Shown in pieces: positions 27,899-37,289 of a stretch of 64,000 bases of DNA. The first letter of the stretch is position 1. Each line of letters begins with the position of its first letter. The position numbers were made by a program, and so were the translations under genes. The notes under the pieces were generated by a model, which was not told the origin of the DNA, searched no databases, and was given only the letters and a program-made list of their open reading frames with translations. This DNA comes from Gemmatimonadota bacterium. Its GTDB lineage: Bacteria > Gemmatimonadota > Gemmatimonadetes > Longimicrobiales > Gaopeijiaceae. The DNA lies in NCBI GenBank assembly GCA_022823145.1, contig JAJDXS010000010.1:23170-87169 (forward strand), read 5' to 3'.

Positions 27899-29139
27899 GG
27901 GATGTTCGGGTTGTTGTCGCGCTCGACGTTGGGCAGCGGGAAGCAGGTGGCCGGTCCGTGGACGCCGCCCCAGCGGTAGGGTGATCCAGCCGCGGGGTAG
28001 AGCGGCAGCCCGTAGCGGGCACGATCATAGGCGCGATGACCTTCCAGGAACAACTCCCGGCGCCGTTCCTCGATCACCTGCTCCATGATCTGTGCATCGC
28101 TGAGCCCGGTGGCGTCGAAGGGCGGGATCCCGGCGCGCTCGTGCAACGCGTTGATGATGTCGACGGCGGTCTGGCCCCCGGCGACCTCGGCCAGGATCAG
28201 CTGTGCCTCGGCCCAGCGGGCGATCGGTATCGGGGAGGTGACGGCGGGGTACTTCAGCTGTAGCACGTGCTCGACGCCAAGGGTGGTAAGCCCGCGGCTT
28301 TCGGACGCGACGCGCGGGTCCGGGACGCCCTGCCATTCGACGTTCCAGAAGGCGGGGTCGAGGCCGGTCCCGGCGACCAGATGCATATTGTAAGCCAGTT
28401 CGTTGCGGCGTTGCGCATTGGTGGGCGTGGCGCCGTCGTAGGTGGCCATGTAGGCGAAGCCGGCCGGTACCTGGGCGGCGTCGGAGGCGGCTCCCGAGGT
28501 GTTGCCCATGTTGATGCGCGCGCGTGCCCGGCCCAGCGTTGCCAGGTTCTGGATGTCGCCTCGTCCCGAAGATGTCGCTGCCGTGACGGCCTCGTTGAAG
28601 CGCTCCTCGGCGAGCGTGAAGAGGTCGTTCTGGCTCAGTTCGGGTCCTTCGTCGATCGCGGCGGAACACATGCTCTCGCCCAGCAGCACCAGGCTGTAGC
28701 CGGAGTAGGCCGCGGTGGACGCCAGCAGTCCCATACGTCCCGGGACGTCGCCGTCGGACCAGCTGCGCAGCTTTTCGGAGACGTTGTCGGCGAACCAGCG
28801 CGCCGACGACAGGGGCTTGTAGAGCCCGGGCGACGCACAGTCTCCGTCGGCGTAGACCCCCACGAACCCGCCCGCGGGAGACGGGTCGCGGCGGTCGTAG
28901 GAGTAGATGACCGTGTTCCCCATGCTGTTGAGCTCGTCGCCAAAGAGCCCCATGGCGTGATTGTATCCCGAGTAGGCGCACTCGAAGGTGGCCTGGACGC
29001 TGGCAGCCAGCAGGGCGGCGGCGTCGGGACCCTCGAGAGTGCTCTCCTCGACCCGGTCGCCGAGCCTCACTTCTATGATCGAGTCGCAGGCGGCGGTTGC
29101 GAGCGCGAGGAGGAGGGCGGTTGCGATCCTCTTGTTCAT
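27895..29139 (-). CDS. SusD/RagB-type outer-membrane binding lipoprotein
   Basis: The protein has 414 residues from the ATG at 29139, which has GGAG six bases upstream; Met codons at 29154 and 29169 are alternatives. The lipoprotein signal ends LATAACDS. The SusD pattern is seen in helical TPR-like stretches (LFTLAEERFNEAVTAATSS, LATLGRARARINMG), in RWAEAQLILAEV and in the family-typical C-terminal IMEQVIEERRRELFLEGHRAYD. It sits directly downstream of the SusC gene (60-base gap) and overlaps the GGT-like gene. It caps the SusC transporter and captures substrate on the cell surface. The enzyme neighbours suggest peptides rather than glycans. Confidence 0.88.
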   Translation of the reverse strand: MNKRIATALLLALATAACDSIIEVRLGDRVEESTLEGPDAAALLAASVQATFECAYSGYNHAMGLFGDELNSMGNTVIYSYDRRDPSPAGGFVGVYADGDCASPGLYKPLSSARWFADNVSEKLRSWSDGDVPGRMGLLASTAAYSGYSLVLLGESMCSAAIDEGPELSQNDLFTLAEERFNEAVTAATSSGRGDIQNLATLGRARARINMGNTSGAASDAAQVPAGFAYMATYDGATPTNAQRRNELAYNMHLVAGTGLDPAFWNVEWQGVPDPRVASESRGLTTLGVEHVLQLKYPAVTSPIPIARWAEAQLILAEVAGGQTAVDIINALHERAGIPPFDATGLSDAQIMEQVIEERRRELFLEGHRAYDRARYGLPLYPAAGSPYRWGGVHGPATCFPLPNVERDNNPNIP

Positions 29140-29199
29140 CGTATTCTCCGTCATTTCGTCGTTCTCCATTCGTTCGGTGTGATCGGGCGGTGCGCCGGG

Positions 29200-32127
29200 C
29201 TAGAAGCTGAGGCGGACGGTGGTGAGGAATTCGAACGGATGGGGTACGGAATTGAAGGCGGGCTGGTACACGCTGTTTCCACCGAAGACCACGGCGAGTT
29301 CAGGCTCGGGACTGCGGTCGTAGTCGGTGAAGGTGTAGAGGTTCCGCGCGGACACGGTGACGGTGGCACCGGAGCCCCCGATGTTGCGTGCCCAGGATTC
29401 GGGCACGTGGTAGGTCGCCGCCACCTGCCGGAACTTGGCAAAGCTGGTTTCGGGCGTGACGTAGGGGCCGAAGACGAACTGGGCCATCTCGCCGGCTGCG
29501 GCCGGGTTGGAAGCGGGATCGATATTGGGCTCGCACAACCTGAGGATCGTGCACTGGATGGCGAGGTCGGCGCTGAAGATGCTCTGGCCGATCTTGAAGT
29601 CGAGGAGCCCGCTGATCGTCAGCCGGTTCCAGAGGGTGATGTCGGAGGTGATCGCTCCCTCGTACTCGGGCAGGACCTGTCCGATGTACAGCCGGTCGGC
29701 TTCGGCGCAGGGCACGGTGGGGCCGCCCTGCCGGCCGTCGATGCCGGCGTCGCACATGAGGTCGATCACCGCCCCGGTGGTGGGATCGACCGAGGAGCTC
29801 ACGGTGACCTTCTCGAAGTATGCGCTCACGGGGAAGCCGACGCGGTGGTACTGGTTGACCGGGCCGGCGATCTCGTCGCCGATTCCGAGGTGGAGGATCT
29901 CGTTGGTGTTCCGGGCGAACGAAACGCCGACGTTCCAGCGCAGGAAGTCGGTTTCCACGGGCAACCCGCTGAGGAAGACCTCGTAACCGGTGTTCTGGAT
30001 CTCGCCGAGATTGACGAACTGGTTCGCGATGAAGCCGCTCGAGGGTGCCACGGGCTTGGCCACGATCGCGTCCCTGGCGCGCTTGTCGTACCAGGTGAAC
30101 TCAAGGTTCAGGCGGTCGTCGAGGGCGCTTGCGTCGAAGCCCAGTTCGACCTCGGTGCCGCGTTCCGGTCCCAGGTCCGGGTTGCCCACGAACTGCGGCC
30201 GTACTGCGGCGCCGCCGCCGGGACCGGTGATGGGCTGATAGGACCGAAGGGCTGCGAAGGCGTCGGGCTGCTGGCCGGATTGGCCGAAGGCGCCACGGAC
30301 CCGGAACGTCCCGATCGTGCTGGCGGGCCAGAACGACTCCTCGCTGAGGACCCAGGTGCCGCTCACCTTCGGGTAGACCACGGCTTCGAAGTCGCGTCCG
30401 AAGGCCGAGTTGTCGTCGATGCGGAACGCCACGGTCAGGTAGGCCCGGTCGTTGAACCCGACCTGCTGTTGCAGGAAACCGCCGAAGGTGATGTTCTCGA
30501 CGAAGTTCTCCGTGCCGCTCTGAACCGCCGCGCTGGAGATTGTGGTGATACCGGGAGCGGGGAACTGCTGTCCCGAGATCGTCGCAACCTTCTCGTACTT
30601 CCGGAAATACTGGACCCCGAACGAAGTCGTGGAGCTGAGGGACTCGGTGATGTCGGTCGTCGCAGTCGACGCGTAGTCCACCGTCGTCGTGGTCCGGTCG
30701 CGAGTGTTGACGGTCTTCGACCCGAGGATGGCGTTGGGGCCGAAGAACACGGCCAGGGAGTCGGGCAGCCGCGGCACCAGGGTGTTGGCCTCCTCGTTGA
30801 CCTCGTCGATGCCGACGCTGAACCGCTGGGTCAGCCAGGAAGTCGGCCGGTGCTCCAGCCGGATCCCCGAGGTGAAGCGCGAGACGTCCTCGGTCTGGTG
30901 GTAGGCGGCCCGCAGTGCCTCGGGCGGGGCCACGAGAAAGCCACGGTTGGGGGTGTCCAGCTGGTAGGGCGAGGGATTGAAGGGTCCTCGCAGCAGTTCG
31001 TGGTAGGGGACTTCGATGCTGGACGAGACGTACGCGGCGTTGGCGGCGATGGTCAGATTCTCGCTGGCGGTGGCCTCGAAGTTGGCGCGACCGTTCCACC
31101 GGTCCGCCACGTTGGGCTCCATGATCCCTTCCTGGGAGTCGAAGGACCCCGTGACGAAGTAGCGAAAGACGTCCGTGCCTCCCGCCACCTCCATCCCGTA
31201 GCGCTGCGTCTGTCCGGTGCGGAAGAGCGGGCGTCCCTCCTCCTCCTCCTTTTGCACGAGATTGAGCGTCGAGACCTCGCCCGACGGCAGGTAGTAGTAG
31301 CTCTTCGTGCTCTCGAACTTCTCGGCGACGTTGAGGATCTTCGACATTCCCCGGCTGGCGAACGCCGTAAAGCGCGCGGCCCCGGGCGTCCCCTTCTTGG
31401 TGAAGATCTGGATGACGCCGTTCGAGGCCTCGGTGCCGTACAGGGTGGCGGCCGCCGGTCCCTTGATGACCTCGATCGACTCGATGCTGTTGGGATCGAT
31501 GTCGTTGAGCCGCGATGTGGGGCCCCAGCTGAATCCCCGGCCCGTCTCGTTGTCCACGCGGACCCCGTCCACGTAGATCAGCGGTTCGTTGTTCAGCGAG
31601 ATGCTGTTCGTCCCTCGGATGCGAATGCGGCCGCCGCCTCCCGCGACCCCCTGGCTCGCCTGGAACACGACGCCGGGGGCGCGCGCGTTGAGCATGGTGC
31701 TGAGGTCCAGCGACGGCGTGAGCAGCTGCTGGTCGGCCGCGTTGATGGTGGCGACGGCGTTGCCGATCGAACGGCGCTCGGTCGCGATCGACTGACCGGT
31801 GACCACGATTTCGTCCAGCGCGATGGCCGATTCGCCCATGACCACTCTGAGCCCGACCGTCCCGACCTGTGTGGTGACGGACTGCGTGCGGTATCCGATG
31901 AGATCGAACTGCAACGTCACTTCCGTGCCGGAGAGTCCTGCCAGTTCGAAACGCCCGTCCGCGTTGGTCACGGTCGACAATCCCTCGCCGGCGGTGACAA
32001 AGACATCGGCCAGCCCGGCCAGCGAGCGCCCGGACACGACCGTTCCGGTGACGGTGCCTGTCTGGGCGTGCCCTGCGACCGGAATGGTCAACACGAGGAG
32101 CAGCCCCGCGAGTGCGAGTCTGGCCAT
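29200..32127 (-). CDS. SusC/RagA-type TonB-dependent outer-membrane transporter
   Basis: The protein has 975 residues and a signal peptide of about 22. A carboxypeptidase-regulatory-like N-terminal domain (GTVTGTVVSGRSLAGLADVFV ... LDEIVVTG) precedes the plug (LNARAPGVVFQASQG, RIRIRGTNSISLNNEPLIYVDGV, IESIEVIKGPAAATLYGTEASNGVIQIFTKKG). A barrel of about 700 residues then ends in an aromatic C-terminal strand LTTVRLSF, the BAM signal. The start at 32127 follows GGAAGGAGG. It is the first gene of the four-gene SusC-SusD-GGT-esterase operon. A TACAAT hexamer at 32173-32178 on this strand may be its -10, but no clear -35 accompanies it. Confidence 0.93.
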   Translation of the reverse strand: MARLALAGLLLVLTIPVAGHAQTGTVTGTVVSGRSLAGLADVFVTAGEGLSTVTNADGRFELAGLSGTEVTLQFDLIGYRTQSVTTQVGTVGLRVVMGESAIALDEIVVTGQSIATERRSIGNAVATINAADQQLLTPSLDLSTMLNARAPGVVFQASQGVAGGGGRIRIRGTNSISLNNEPLIYVDGVRVDNETGRGFSWGPTSRLNDIDPNSIESIEVIKGPAAATLYGTEASNGVIQIFTKKGTPGAARFTAFASRGMSKILNVAEKFESTKSYYYLPSGEVSTLNLVQKEEEEGRPLFRTGQTQRYGMEVAGGTDVFRYFVTGSFDSQEGIMEPNVADRWNGRANFEATASENLTIAANAAYVSSSIEVPYHELLRGPFNPSPYQLDTPNRGFLVAPPEALRAAYHQTEDVSRFTSGIRLEHRPTSWLTQRFSVGIDEVNEEANTLVPRLPDSLAVFFGPNAILGSKTVNTRDRTTTTVDYASTATTDITESLSSTTSFGVQYFRKYEKVATISGQQFPAPGITTISSAAVQSGTENFVENITFGGFLQQQVGFNDRAYLTVAFRIDDNSAFGRDFEAVVYPKVSGTWVLSEESFWPASTIGTFRVRGAFGQSGQQPDAFAALRSYQPITGPGGGAAVRPQFVGNPDLGPERGTEVELGFDASALDDRLNLEFTWYDKRARDAIVAKPVAPSSGFIANQFVNLGEIQNTGYEVFLSGLPVETDFLRWNVGVSFARNTNEILHLGIGDEIAGPVNQYHRVGFPVSAYFEKVTVSSSVDPTTGAVIDLMCDAGIDGRQGGPTVPCAEADRLYIGQVLPEYEGAITSDITLWNRLTISGLLDFKIGQSIFSADLAIQCTILRLCEPNIDPASNPAAAGEMAQFVFGPYVTPETSFAKFRQVAATYHVPESWARNIGGSGATVTVSARNLYTFTDYDRSPEPELAVVFGGNSVYQPAFNSVPHPFEFLTTVRLSF

Positions 32128-32288
32128 GGGATCCTCCTTCCAGATGTGAATCAGCTACGATCGTTTTCGATCATTGTACACATATGTGGACGCGACACCG
32201 GAGGCAAATCGGGTCCGGCAATCGCGGTCACGGATGCGGCCGATCCTCACTCTCGCCCGGCTCCGGGCGATCCGGTAACTTCCGCACC

Positions 32289-33863
32289 ATGAGCCAACAC
32301 ACCCACCCCACCCGGCGCCCCACCGTCCCCGCCGCCGAAGAGATCCTGGGCGGCTACTTCCCCGTGCTCGACCACGGCTTCGTCGCGCTGGTCGACTACA
32401 TGGGGACCGACGATTCGGTGGAGCGGGCGGCCCGCGTCAGCTATGGGTACGGCACGCGGAAGGTCTCGGCGACGCGCGGGCTGATCCGGTACCTGCGCCG
32501 GCACCTGCATACGACCCCGTCCGAGATGGTCGAGTTCAAGTTCCACTGCGCGATGCCGATGTTCGTGGCGCGCCAGTGGATACGGCATCGGACGGCCTGT
32601 CTGGCCGAAGGCACCGAAGTCTACTTCGACTTGCCGGGTGCCGAGGCGAGGGGGCGTCGCAAGCTGTACAAGCTGCCCATCGGGGAGATCTGGCGACGCT
32701 TCCAGCCGACTCGCAACAAGCGTTCGGACAAGCAGCGCAATCCACTCTTTCGCCGCGACCGCGTCAAGCGAATGAGGCTGAGACAAGTCGACGAAAACAC
32801 GCTCGCTTTACAGCACACGCGCGTCGTGGATGTCTACCGAAATGGTGTGAAGCCGGTCTTCCGGATGGTGCTCGAAGACGGCAAGTCGATCGAGGCGACG
32901 GCGGATCACCGGTTTCTGTTTGCCGGGGGCTGGGACACGCTACGGGGGGCCACCGAGGTGCGGGAGACACGCGGACGCGCGGTTTGGCGGCATGCTGACT
33001 ACTTCGTGCACGTGAATGGGGCCGCGGAGAAGCTGCATCGGGACCAGTTGCGCTACAGCACCAAACTCGTCCGCGTCGCCCGCTTCGAGTACGTGGGCAA
33101 ACGCGAGACCTACGACCTCGAGGTGGAGGGTCCTCACCACAACTTCGTCGCCAACGGCATCGTGACGCACAACTCCGTGAACGAATACAGCGGCAGGTAC
33201 AGCCTGATGCCGCTCCTCTTCTACAGCCCCGAGCAGGACCAGTTCTCGCTGCAGAGTGCGACAAGCAACCAGGGGCGCGCGCCGGGGTCCGTCAGCCCCG
33301 AGTTCTACCGCGAAGCGATGCGCCGGTGGGAGGACGTGCGGTCGCGCGCCGCGGACGACTACGGCTGGCTGGTCGGCGAAAACGTGGCCCGCGAGTTGGC
33401 CCGCATCGACCTGCCGCTCTCCACCTACACGCAGTGGTACTGGAAGATTGACCTGCACAACCTGCTGCACTTCCTCACGCTGCGCGTCGACGACCACGCC
33501 CAGTGGGAGATCCAGGAATACGGCCGGGTCATGGCGGGGATGGTCAAGCGCGTCGCTCCCCTCAGCTACGAGGCGTGGATCGATTACCAGGTCATGGGCG
33601 ACAAGCTGTCCGGGGGCGAGATCGCCGCGTTGTCGCGGCTGGTGTCGGTCGACGCGGATGGGTTGGCCGCGCGCGGCGGTGCCGGGCTGACGAATGCCGA
33701 ACTCGCCGGGCTGGGCCTGTCGGGCCGCGAGATCCGCGAGCTCAAGGAGAAGCTCGTGCTGCGCGAGGTGCCGGACTACGACCTCGACCTGACGCAGATG
33801 CGCGATCCGCAGGCCGTGGCGGCCGAAATGGACAAGGCCGTGCCGGAGGTCGACAGGGGCTGA
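32289..33863 (+). CDS. thyX: FAD-dependent thymidylate synthase ThyX interrupted by an intein
   Basis: The precursor has 524 residues; 332 remain after removal of the 192-residue intein at residues 104-295. ThyX makes dTMP from dUMP using FAD and methylene-tetrahydrofolate. The signature RHRxxSxxxxSxR is split exactly: RHRTA lies before the intein and SVNEYSGRY after it. Further ThyX motifs are EFKFHCAMPMFVARQW, STYTQWYWKIDLHNLLHFL and AQWEIQEYGRVM. The C-terminal ~100 residues extend beyond the minimal enzyme. The start at 32289 (MSQHTHP) has no strong ribosome site; it is preferred because the frame upstream is not protein-like. The gene is divergent from susC. Confidence 0.95.
   Translation: MSQHTHPTRRPTVPAAEEILGGYFPVLDHGFVALVDYMGTDDSVERAARVSYGYGTRKVSATRGLIRYLRRHLHTTPSEMVEFKFHCAMPMFVARQWIRHRTACLAEGTEVYFDLPGAEARGRRKLYKLPIGEIWRRFQPTRNKRSDKQRNPLFRRDRVKRMRLRQVDENTLALQHTRVVDVYRNGVKPVFRMVLEDGKSIEATADHRFLFAGGWDTLRGATEVRETRGRAVWRHADYFVHVNGAAEKLHRDQLRYSTKLVRVARFEYVGKRETYDLEVEGPHHNFVANGIVTHNSVNEYSGRYSLMPLLFYSPEQDQFSLQSATSNQGRAPGSVSPEFYREAMRRWEDVRSRAADDYGWLVGENVARELARIDLPLSTYTQWYWKIDLHNLLHFLTLRVDDHAQWEIQEYGRVMAGMVKRVAPLSYEAWIDYQVMGDKLSGGEIAALSRLVSVDADGLAARGGAGLTNAELAGLGLSGREIRELKEKLVLREVPDYDLDLTQMRDPQAVAAEMDKAVPEVDRG
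32598..33173 (+). other. Mini-intein coding segment inside thyX
   Basis: These 192 codons are inserted in frame at the catalytic RHR motif. Block A is CLAEGTEVYFDL (Cys1), block B is GKSIEATADHRF with the TxxH residues, block F is YVGKRETYDLEVEGPHHNFV, and block G is VTHN followed by extein Ser. All canonical splicing residues are present, so the intein is predicted to be active. No LAGLIDADG or HNH endonuclease motif is seen. The Arg/Lys-rich segment between blocks A and B (near intein residues 18-55) makes it longer than a minimal intein and could be an endonuclease remnant or a linker. Confidence 0.93.
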
Positions 33864-33898
33864 AACACCGGTACTGCCAGCTGGATGTAAACAACAGC

Positions 33899-33911
33899 TT
33901 ACAAATTGTAA
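33899..33911. repeat. Short AT-rich palindrome upstream of the deacylase gene
   Basis: TTACAA and TTGTAA form a perfect 6+6 inverted repeat around one A. A nearby TGTAA at 33886-33890 and the TTACA at 33899 form a second inverted pair. This stands out in very GC-rich DNA and lies 18 bases before the ATG at 33930. It could be an operator for the downstream gene. Confidence 0.45.
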
Positions 33912-33929
33912 TGTAGAGACGACATTGTG

Positions 33930-35573
33930 ATGAGTAGTGAGGGCGTTGAAGACCGCGCGGCGGCGGTCCCGGTCAATGAGGGCGACTTGGTGAGGCACTG
34001 CCTCGGGAGAAAGGACCGCCGCCCCCGCACGGCCCTGTTGCTCGCCGCGTGGCTCGCGTTCCTGCTCGGCTGCGCCGACACGGCCGCGCCCCCCGCCGCC
34101 GGGTCGTTCCTGGTCCGGGGCGCCACGATCGTGGACGGTACGGGGAGTCCCGGCTTCATCGGTTCCCTGCGTGTGACGGGCGGCGTCATCGCGGAAGTGG
34201 CCGCCGACGACGGGAACGACGCCCTCTCACCCACCGACAACGAACCGGTCCACGATGGCAGCGGACTGGTGCTGGCACCCGGCTTCATCGACACGCACAG
34301 CCACCACGACAGCGGCCTGCAGTGGGAGCCGACGGCGCTGGCGGCGGTCAGCCAGGGAATCACGACCATCGTCGCCGGGCAGGACGGGGGCTCGCGGTTC
34401 CCGTTGGCCGATTTCTTCGCGGCGCTGGAAGCGGCCCCGGCTGCGGTCAACGTGGCGTCGTACGCGGGGCACGGGCCGCTGCGGCTGCGGGTCATGGGCG
34501 ACGATTTCAGGCGCGAGGCGACGGACGGCGAGGTCGCGGCGATGCAGGCGCTGCTCGAGACCGAACTCGCGAATGGCGCACTGGGGCTTTCGACGGGGCT
34601 GGAGTACGACCCGGGGATCTACTCGTCAACGGACGAGGTGATCGCGCTCGCGCAGACGGCGGCGGCGAACGGCGGCCGCTACATCTCGCACATGCGCAGT
34701 GAGGATCGGGCGCTGCATGATGCGGTCGAGGAGACGATCGAGATTGCGGAGCGCGCCGGGCTTCCGGTGCAGATCTCCCACTTCAAGCTGGCGGCGCGGG
34801 GACTGTGGGGGCAGGCGGTCGATCTCCTGGCGCGGCTCGACGAAGCGCGTGCCGCCGGCCTCGACATCACGGCGGACGTCTACCCGTACGAGTACTGGCA
34901 GTCGACGATGACGGTGCTGTTTCCAGAGCGGGATTTCAACGATCGGGAAGCCGCCCGGTACGCTCTCGACGAGCTGGTCGCGCCCGAGGGGATGCTGATC
35001 GGCCGCTACGGTCCCGATTCCGCGCTGGAAGGGAAGACGCTGGCGGAGATTTCGGCCGAGCGCGGGACGGATCCGGTCACGACCTATCTGGACCTCATCC
35101 AGGTGTCGCAGGCCGCGCGCGCGGACAGCACGCTGGATGGGAGCGAGAGCATCGTCGCGACGTCCATGACCTTCGACGACATCGCGACGCTGATGGCCTG
35201 GCCGCACACGAACGTGTCGAGCGACGGCGGGCTGCGGGGCGCGCACCCGCGCGGCTTCGGTGCCTACCCGAGGGTGCTTGGGCGATACGTGCGCGAGGAA
35301 GGGCGGCTCGGTCTTGAGGCGGCGATCCACAAGATGACCGGGCTGGCGGCGGCCCACATGGGGCTGTCGGGCAGGGGCACGCTGCGTGCCGGGGCGCCCG
35401 CGGACCTGGTGCTGTTTGATCCGGCCACCGTGATCGACCGCTCGACCACCGTCGAGCCGCATCTCACGGCTGCCGGGATCGAGCGCGTCTGGGTGGCGGG
35501 TGTGGTGGTGTACGAGAACGGCGCGGTAACCGGGGAGCGGCCAGGAGTAGTGCTGCGGAGGGAAGCCCGCTAG
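33930..35573 (+). CDS. D-aminoacylase/N-acyl-D-amino-acid deacylase-like amidohydrolase
   Basis: The protein has up to 547 residues. It begins with about 30 charged residues before a hydrophobic segment ending LAFLLGC, which looks like a lipoprotein signal. A GTG at 33990 with GAGGG upstream would give a more typical signal and may be the true start. The catalytic domain shows FLVRGATIVDGTG, PGFIDTHSHHD (HxH), GLEYDPGIYSSTDEVIALAQ (D-aminoacylase hallmark), QISHFKLA, VSSDGG and GAPADLVLFDP. Family members hydrolyse N-acyl-D-amino acids or D-peptides with one or two metals. Convergent with the aldehyde dehydrogenase. Confidence 0.87.
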   Translation: MSSEGVEDRAAAVPVNEGDLVRHCLGRKDRRPRTALLLAAWLAFLLGCADTAAPPAAGSFLVRGATIVDGTGSPGFIGSLRVTGGVIAEVAADDGNDALSPTDNEPVHDGSGLVLAPGFIDTHSHHDSGLQWEPTALAAVSQGITTIVAGQDGGSRFPLADFFAALEAAPAAVNVASYAGHGPLRLRVMGDDFRREATDGEVAAMQALLETELANGALGLSTGLEYDPGIYSSTDEVIALAQTAAANGGRYISHMRSEDRALHDAVEETIEIAERAGLPVQISHFKLAARGLWGQAVDLLARLDEARAAGLDITADVYPYEYWQSTMTVLFPERDFNDREAARYALDELVAPEGMLIGRYGPDSALEGKTLAEISAERGTDPVTTYLDLIQVSQAARADSTLDGSESIVATSMTFDDIATLMAWPHTNVSSDGGLRGAHPRGFGAYPRVLGRYVREEGRLGLEAAIHKMTGLAAAHMGLSGRGTLRAGAPADLVLFDPATVIDRSTTVEPHLTAAGIERVWVAGVVVYENGAVTGERPGVVLRREAR

Positions 35574-35722
35574 CACCGGCACTCTTGCGGCCCGGACCCC
35601 CGGGGTGCGGCGAGCCCTCCGGCTCCTCCGCGCGCTGCCTCCTCCGCCCGCCGCCGGTGATCCCGCAGAAACGGGCAGGGACAAACACATGCCCGGATGG
35701 GACAAGGAGGCGCGGGGTGTTT

Positions 35723-37093
35723 CTACCTTTCCACCAGCACGGTCTTCACATTCACGAACGCCCGGATACCGTCTTCGGATAGCTCACGTCCGAAGCCGCT
35801 CGACTTGACCCCGCCGAACGGCAGCCGCGGGTCGGATTTCACGAAGTCGTTGACGAAGCAGGCCCCCGCCTCGATTTCGGTGCGGGCGATTCGCTCACCG
35901 CGCTCCAGGTCCTGCGTGAACACGGCGGCGCCCAGTCCGTAGGCGGTGTCGTTGGCCACGCGGAGCGCCTCCTCCTCCGAATCCACGCGGATGATGCACG
36001 CGACCGGACCGAACATCTCCTCGTCGTAGGCGGGCATCCCCGGGCGCACCCCGGTCAGCACGGTGGCGGGATAGTACCAGCCGGACACGTCCGGCACCTT
36101 GCCGCCGAGACGGCACTCGGCCCCCGCCGCGATGCTGCGCGCGACCTGGTCGGCCAGGTGGTCTCGCAGATCCTCGCGCGCGAGCGGCCCCACGTCGGTC
36201 ATCTCGGCCATCGGGTCGCCGACGCGCACGCCCGCCATGCGCTGCACGACCGCCTCGGTGAAGGCGTCGGCGACCGCCTCGTGCACGATCATGCGCTTGG
36301 CTGCGATGCAGCTCTGCCCCCCGTTGATCAGCCGACCGGTGACGCACGCCTCGACGGTGCGCGGAAGGTCCGCGTCCTCCAGCACGACATAAGGATCGCT
36401 GCCGCCGAGCTCCAGCACGCACGTCTTGATGTGCGACCCGGCGATCTCCGCCACCTGCCGCCCCGCCCTCGTGCTCCCGGTCAGGGTCACGGCCTGGACT
36501 CGCGCGTCGCGGATCAGGGCGCCGGCGGCGGGCAAATCGATGAAGAGGTTGGTGAAGATACCCTCGGGAAAGCCGGCCGCGCGGAAGAGGTTCACCAGTT
36601 CGAGCGCACAACAGGGGACACTCGGGGCATGTTTGAGGAGGATGCCGTTGCCGGCGATCAGGGCCGGAATCGAGGCGCGCATCACCTGCCAGAACGGGAA
36701 GTTCCACGGCATGATGGCGAGCACCAGGCCCAGCGGCTGAAAGGTCACGTAGCTGCGCAGCGCCTCGGTATCGACCACACGGTCCTCGAGAAAGCCCGGG
36801 CCGTGGCGACTGAAATACTCGCACCCCAGCGCGCACTTCTCGACCTCGGCGGCCGCCTCGCCCAGGGGTTTGCCCATCTCCATGCTCATGATCTGGGCGA
36901 GGTGGCGCTGGCGCCGACGCAGCTGCGCGGCGAGGGCCGTGACCCGCTCGGCGCGTTCCTCGGCCGGCACCCGCCTCCAGGCCTGCTGGGCGTTGCGCGC
37001 CGCCCCGACGGCCGCATCGAGGGCCTCCGGCGCCATGAAGGGGTATCTGCGGAGCAGGGTGCCGTCGGCCGGGTTGATTGTGGTGAATTCCAC
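35723..37093 (-). CDS. NAD(P)-dependent aldehyde dehydrogenase, succinate-semialdehyde type
   Basis: The protein has 456 residues, matching short succinate-semialdehyde dehydrogenases (GabD1/Sad type). The start is a GTG with AGAGGGA upstream; FTTINPADGTLLRRYP is the family's N-terminus. Key motifs are MPWNFPFWQVMR (oxyanion Asn), LTGSTRAGRQVAEIAG (cofactor loop), LELGGSDPYVVLEDAD (general-base Glu) and NGGQSCIAAKR (catalytic Cys), followed by EEMFGPVACI and LPFGGVKSSGFGRELS. It oxidises a short-chain aldehyde to the acid in the cytoplasm. It is divergent from the radical SAM gene with a 196-base gap containing two direct copies of CGGGTTG near 37130. Confidence 0.92.
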   Translation of the reverse strand: MEFTTINPADGTLLRRYPFMAPEALDAAVGAARNAQQAWRRVPAEERAERVTALAAQLRRRQRHLAQIMSMEMGKPLGEAAAEVEKCALGCEYFSRHGPGFLEDRVVDTEALRSYVTFQPLGLVLAIMPWNFPFWQVMRASIPALIAGNGILLKHAPSVPCCALELVNLFRAAGFPEGIFTNLFIDLPAAGALIRDARVQAVTLTGSTRAGRQVAEIAGSHIKTCVLELGGSDPYVVLEDADLPRTVEACVTGRLINGGQSCIAAKRMIVHEAVADAFTEAVVQRMAGVRVGDPMAEMTDVGPLAREDLRDHLADQVARSIAAGAECRLGGKVPDVSGWYYPATVLTGVRPGMPAYDEEMFGPVACIIRVDSEEEALRVANDTAYGLGAAVFTQDLERGERIARTEIEAGACFVNDFVKSDPRLPFGGVKSSGFGRELSEDGIRAFVNVKTVLVER

Positions 37094-37289
37094 GATTCCC
37101 TCTTGTTGGGGGTTGTCCTGCCCGGGTTGCAACTCGGGTTGTAGCACTAGCGCACGCCGGGGATTGCGGTCAAGATACCGGGTTCCCGCGCCCGGAACCG
37201 CGTGCGGGATCCGGTGGTATGGCCCCATGTGCGGCACTCGGGATCGTGCTCGAGGGCCAGACCATTCATCCTGCCGGCAAGGACGACTC

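Noticed and set aside
28267..32292. A 1341-codon plus-strand open frame
   Set aside because: It is antisense to susC and susD, whose motifs, signals and ribosome sites are clear. The long frame reflects third-position GC bias, and its peptide is Arg/Gly/Val-rich without domains.
35612..35625. Hairpin GAGCC-CTCC-GGCTC between convergent genes
   Set aside because: The stem has only 5 bp and no T tract follows; too weak to call a terminator.
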